DNA from: Nitratiruptor sp. YY08-10
GTDB taxonomy: Bacteria > Campylobacterota > Campylobacteria > Campylobacterales > Nitratiruptoraceae
DNA length: 64,000 nt
Reading direction: 5' to 3'
Assembly: GCF_016629565.1 (NCBI RefSeq)
Contig: NZ_AP023057.1
Location: forward strand, 1,674,001-1,738,000
Position numbers and translations under genes: made by a program. The notes under the pieces were generated by a model. The model worked only from the letters and a program-made list of their open reading frames with translations. It was not told where the DNA came from and did not search any database. Every line of letters starts with the position of its first letter. Within the stretch, counting starts at the first letter, position 1. Positions 61,414 through 64,000 of this stretch are shown here, in pieces.

Positions 61414-61962
61414 ATGAAAATAGCATCGATCTTTGTCAGTGGTTTATTGCTTGGAATGACGGCATTCGCACATAAACAAGAGCCTGTACATGAACCTGCA
61501 AAACCGTACTATGTCGTAATCAAAGGTATTCATAACTATGGTGATCACCACGGAAACGAAAAGGGTGATCATGGTAACGGAATAGGTATAGACTTGGGTT
61601 ATCGACTCGGTCACGGTTTTGCAGTGGAGATTGATGGAAGTTATGAAAAGACAAATGTAACTGTTTTCGAAGAGACAGAATCTGTACGTGAAAATATCAA
61701 ATACTGGACCTCCTCTCTTGATTTTGCCTATACATACGAAGCAACCGAGTCTTTAGGTATCCTATTTAAAGTAGGCTATGAGTATGAATATGAAAAAACG
61801 GACACTGAAAGCAGTCACGATACTGGACTGGTCTATGCGGCAGGTTTCGAATATGCGATAGATTCGACATGGAAGGTAGTCGGAGAATATGAAAAATCAA
61901 CAATTAAAGGACCAAAAGGGGATATGATTACACTTGGTGTAATGTATAACTTTGATTTGTAA
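61414..61962 (+). CDS. Outer-membrane beta-barrel protein (OmpA/opacity-like)
   Basis: A 182-residue exported protein with a signal peptide (MKIASIFVSGLLLGMTAFA). It is followed by alternating amphipathic strands ending in Phe/Leu (GIGIDLGYRLGHGFAVEIDGSYEKTN, SSLDFAYTYEATESLGILFKVGYEYEYEK, TWKVVGEYEKSTIKG, MITLGVMYNFDL). The terminal NFDL is a typical outer-membrane insertion end. A His/Gly-rich loop (YGDHHGNEKGDHGNG) near residue 50 might bind metal. AAAGGAGTATC precedes the ATG. It is transcribed with, or right after, the Crp/Fnr gene. Confidence 0.88.
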   Translation: MKIASIFVSGLLLGMTAFAHKQEPVHEPAKPYYVVIKGIHNYGDHHGNEKGDHGNGIGIDLGYRLGHGFAVEIDGSYEKTNVTVFEETESVRENIKYWTSSLDFAYTYEATESLGILFKVGYEYEYEKTDTESSHDTGLVYAAGFEYAIDSTWKVVGEYEKSTIKGPKGDMITLGVMYNFDL

Positions 61963-62030
61963 GAAGCGAAGGAGGGAATGAAACTGGCAAAATTGATCTC
62001 CTCTTCGCTTCTTTCCCCCGAAGGGGAGAG
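61961..62030. terminator. Bidirectional terminator between the beta-barrel gene and the porin
   Basis: AAGAAGCGAA (61961-61970) pairs with TTCGCTTCTT (62004-62013), and the stem continues inward through GGAG/CTCC with a 2-nt bulge. A second small hairpin CCCC-GAA-GGGG lies at about 62015-62025. It sits between two convergent genes, and its position rather than a U-run supports the call. Confidence 0.65.
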
Positions 62031-62033
62031 AAA

Positions 62034-63269
62034 TTAGAGTCCAGCGCTAAATTTGTAATCGAGCTGTACCCAATATTTTGTTGTGTCTGTTGCATATTGA
62101 TCAGCATTATAGTCAGCATATTTAAGTAACAATCCTATGTTCTTATTAATTTTATAGGTATATGCTATATCAACTTCCGTACCATAATCAGTGCTTCCTC
62201 TATCAGAATTGAAATCATGATAAATACCTATGATTTTTCCATACTCTCCTGCATTGTATCCCAATTTTACAGAAAAGTCTTCTAAACCATCAGCAGGAGT
62301 AGAAAGAAACTTATCTGCCCAACCGTTCATTGCATGTAAAGTTGCAAGAGGGGTATTGAAGGCCATATCACCTGTTCCCGCATCACCTAATACTTCATAT
62401 CCCAAACCACCAATGAATCCATTATATGATGCAGTTACATTAAGATTGTAATATGTAGGATCATCTTGATTTAATTTTGTATATGGCCAGTCGTCATCAT
62501 CATCTAAACTTGGATCTTTTTGTACCGCATACTCAGCTGTATAATTCACTTTTACGCCATTGAAATCTACATTGCCTGTCAATCTCAAACCTATATGATC
62601 CATAAGATTTTCAATCATATAGTCATAGGCGGTAATTGTCAATTCTGGCATAACTTTATAAGATGCATGTAGTAAAATACTACCTGTTTTCATATGTTTA
62701 TTTCCTGGACCATCACCATTTTTATTGAAGATTCTGTTGACATTCCAAACATATGCACCAAGCAGGTTCAAGTTTTCGATACCATTATAGATTACAGCTG
62801 CCAAATCATATGTTTGTGGCATCTGTCTCCAGCCAACATTACCGATAAATCGGTGATTGTCCAAAGTCACCATTTTTCGGCCAACAATCGCAGTAAAGCC
62901 ATTTGCAGAATAGCTGATATTTGCCTGTGTCACCCTTGTTTGCTCAGGGTCGGCAACCACTGGATAGTTACCAGAATCGTTTTCTGGAGCATAATCATCA
63001 TCCAAAGCTGTCACATTCATCACTTGAAACTGTGCTCCAAGACCATCCACTCCAAAAAGCTGAGCATTGAGCCCAAGAGCGGTTCGAACCGTTACCGCAT
63101 TCGCCTCATCAGTAAAGCCATCCTGATCCACATATTCATATCGTGGTCGCACTTCCAAAGAGACCTTTGGATTGGAAACAATATTTTCCAATGCGCTTGC
63201 ACTTGCTGCGCTGCTCATTCCAGCTGCCAACAATACTGCAGCAGTTATACTTAATCCAATCTTTTTCAT
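62034..63269 (-). CDS. Porin-like outer-membrane protein
   Basis: A 411-residue exported protein with a signal peptide (MKKIGLSITAAVLLAAGMSSAASA). It is followed by VSLEVRPRYEYVDQDGFTDEANAVTVRTALGLNAQLFGVDGLGAQFQVM, the usual opening of campylobacterotal porins. Repeated amphipathic strands follow, ending in WVQLDYKFSAGL. GLLLKYADYNADQY near the end is a strand-turn typical of this group. ATG 63269 has AAAAGGAG upstream. A perfect Crp/Fnr box lies about 70 nt before it, so it may carry nitrate, nitrite or other small solutes for denitrification. Confidence 0.9.
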   Translation of the reverse strand: MKKIGLSITAAVLLAAGMSSAASASALENIVSNPKVSLEVRPRYEYVDQDGFTDEANAVTVRTALGLNAQLFGVDGLGAQFQVMNVTALDDDYAPENDSGNYPVVADPEQTRVTQANISYSANGFTAIVGRKMVTLDNHRFIGNVGWRQMPQTYDLAAVIYNGIENLNLLGAYVWNVNRIFNKNGDGPGNKHMKTGSILLHASYKVMPELTITAYDYMIENLMDHIGLRLTGNVDFNGVKVNYTAEYAVQKDPSLDDDDDWPYTKLNQDDPTYYNLNVTASYNGFIGGLGYEVLGDAGTGDMAFNTPLATLHAMNGWADKFLSTPADGLEDFSVKLGYNAGEYGKIIGIYHDFNSDRGSTDYGTEVDIAYTYKINKNIGLLLKYADYNADQYATDTTKYWVQLDYKFSAGL

Positions 63270-63310
63270 TTTTACTCCTTTTGTGAGGTAAATCATTTTT
63301 TATGATACCT

Positions 63311-63353
63311 ATTATATTTTAAATTTATACTTAAAATAATTGATTTTAATCAA
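63311..63353 (-). promoter_or_regulatory. Porin promoter with a perfect Crp/Fnr box (63340-63353)
   Basis: TTGAT TTTA ATCAA (63340-63353), extended to ATTGATTTTAATCAAT, is an exact FNR-type palindrome. On the minus strand a TATAAT (63311-63316) follows after 23 nt, which puts the box centre near -42. The box lies just after the stop codon of the upstream PAS gene, so the porin has its own promoter. Confidence 0.8.
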
Positions 63354-63358
63354 TTTTT

Positions 63359-63886
63359 TCAAGCATAAATCAAATTTTTAATGAGCGTTTCTGGAGTCTC
63401 TCCCAACTCTTGTGCTTTTTCCAACAATTTTTTATAGGTCGCACTATCGATATAGCTTACGCAGCGAACATGTTCACCTGCATCCAAGCGCATCTGATCA
63501 TATCTCTTTTGCATTTCTATCCGTTTTTCTTTTGGAACCCAGCTTCGCATAGACTTATACTCAACCAATTTACCATTTTTATACACTCCACTCACCTCGG
63601 CATACACCCAGTAAAAACCTTTGTCTTTGCGTAAATTTTTTACATAACCTTTCCATATTTTCTCTTGTCGTATCGTTTGCCAAAGCTCTTGGAATACAGA
63701 TTTTGGCATATCTGGATGTCTAAGGATATTATGAGGTTTTCCGATGAGCTCTTCGGGCGTGTAGCCACTTATCTTGGCAAAAGTTTCATTTGCGTAGGTG
63801 ATAACCCCTTTTAAATCCGTTCTAGAAATGATAAGCTCATCTTTTGGTACCTCCGTTTCGATAAACATATCCCACGTAATATCCAT
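63359..63886 (-). CDS. PAS-domain protein (Aer-like, no output domain)
   Basis: A 175-residue soluble protein that is almost only a PAS domain: ELIISRTDLKGVITYANETFAKISGYTPEELIGKPHNILRHPDMPKSVFQELWQTIRQEKIWKGYVKNLRKDKGFYWVYAEVSGVY. The HPDMP and KNLRKDKGFYWV motifs match the FAD-binding PAS of Aer-type energy sensors. The C-terminal ~50 residues are helical (IEMQKRYDQMRLDAGEH, YKKLLEKAQELGETPETLIKNLI) and could bind a separate chemotaxis partner. A partial gene lies 10 nt upstream on the same strand. Confidence 0.9.
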   Translation of the reverse strand: MDITWDMFIETEVPKDELIISRTDLKGVITYANETFAKISGYTPEELIGKPHNILRHPDMPKSVFQELWQTIRQEKIWKGYVKNLRKDKGFYWVYAEVSGVYKNGKLVEYKSMRSWVPKEKRIEMQKRYDQMRLDAGEHVRCVSYIDSATYKKLLEKAQELGETPETLIKNLIYA

Positions 63887-63895
63887 CTTGAACCT

Positions 63896-64000
63896 TTAGA
63901 TATATTTTTTCTTCAAATCGCCATGATATACGATCTGTTCAGCAGGTACATCCTTTTCCAAAATCTCCGGTACAGGCTCTTGTATCTCAAGATCATCACG
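63896..64000 (-). CDS. Partial gene, C-terminal end only
   Basis: An open frame enters from the right edge and ends at TAA (63896-63898), giving 34 residues (EIQEPVPEILEKDVPAEQIVYHGDLKKKYI at the end). It lies 10 nt before the PAS gene on the same strand, so it is likely operonic. The acidic, Pro-rich tail shows no domain. With a PAS-only protein next door it might be part of a chemotaxis or signalling protein, but nothing visible proves that. Confidence 0.55.
   Translation of the reverse strand, partial: RDDLEIQEPVPEILEKDVPAEQIVYHGDLKKKYI

Noticed and set aside
1-64000. CRISPR arrays, tRNA or rRNA genes, prophage or transposase genes
   Set aside because: I looked for direct-repeat arrays, CCA-ended cloverleaf-like stretches and transposase motifs and found none; coverage by eye is not exhaustive.

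Overview
The window reads as chromosome of a thermophilic, denitrifying member of the Campylobacterota, most like Nitratiruptor. The nos cluster has the campylobacterotal order nosZ-B-D-G-C1-C2-H-F-Y-L, with a NosZ carrying a C-terminal cytochrome c domain. It sits beside genes for cytochrome cd1 nitrite reductase, cNor nitric oxide reductase and heme d1 synthesis, and there is a bacterial reverse gyrase, the usual marker of growth at high temperature. The species assignment is inference. Genes are packed very tightly, with many 4-base ATGA/GTGA overlaps and several convergent pairs that abut without spacer. I saw no rRNA, tRNA, CRISPR array or transposase gene.

Layout. 1-1.7 kb: a TetR-controlled operon of redox proteins (AhpD-like, cytochrome c, thioredoxin-like) with a perfect 18-bp operator. 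1.7-10.3 kb: a FIST-GGDEF diguanylate cyclase, TrkA/TrkH potassium uptake, a CopZ-like Fe-S/Zn protein, a ClC chloride channel or antiporter, a DsbD_2-type membrane protein and an APC permease. 10.3-14.1 kb: PPK2, a small helical protein, a flavin reductase and two tandem AmrS-type radical SAM paralogs. 14.1-18 kb: a SYLF protein, a two-component pair, a heme-binding protein and an SDR. 18.1-21.4 kb: an orphan ABC-type binding lipoprotein coupled to a PAS-GGDEF-EAL membrane protein. 21.4-26.4 kb: an operon of a KaiC-type ATPase, a near-KaiC HTH protein and reverse gyrase. 26.5-38.3 kb: upp, a SEL1-repeat protein, an ATPase-GNAT fusion, an M20 peptidase, an anaerobic ribonucleotide reductase whose glycyl-radical segment is a separate 56-residue gene, a fused hydantoinase/oxoprolinase and pyruvate kinase.

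38.3-63.3 kb is the denitrification block. A fused AhbA/AhbB-type siroheme decarboxylase and a precorrin-2 dehydrogenase diverge from one promoter region. Then come the nos genes, nosZ, and a long minus-strand operon: membrane protein, norC, norB, 54-aa protein, nirS, nirN-like, nirJ, nirF, SUMT. A Crp/Fnr-family regulator without cysteines diverges from it, followed by an outer-membrane protein and a porin. Together these encode reduction of nitrite to dinitrogen and most of heme d1 synthesis.

Four TTGAT-N4-ATCAA-type boxes (two perfect, two with one mismatch) lie 22-23 nt from a -10-like hexamer, in front of the nor/nir operon, the porin, nosB and the divergent heme d1 genes. This is the geometry of class II Crp/Fnr activation and suggests one regulon.

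The most unusual items are the split anaerobic ribonucleotide reductase, the KaiC/near-KaiC/reverse gyrase operon, the shared box geometry, and a 224-bp palindromic MITE-like element between nirF and nirJ.
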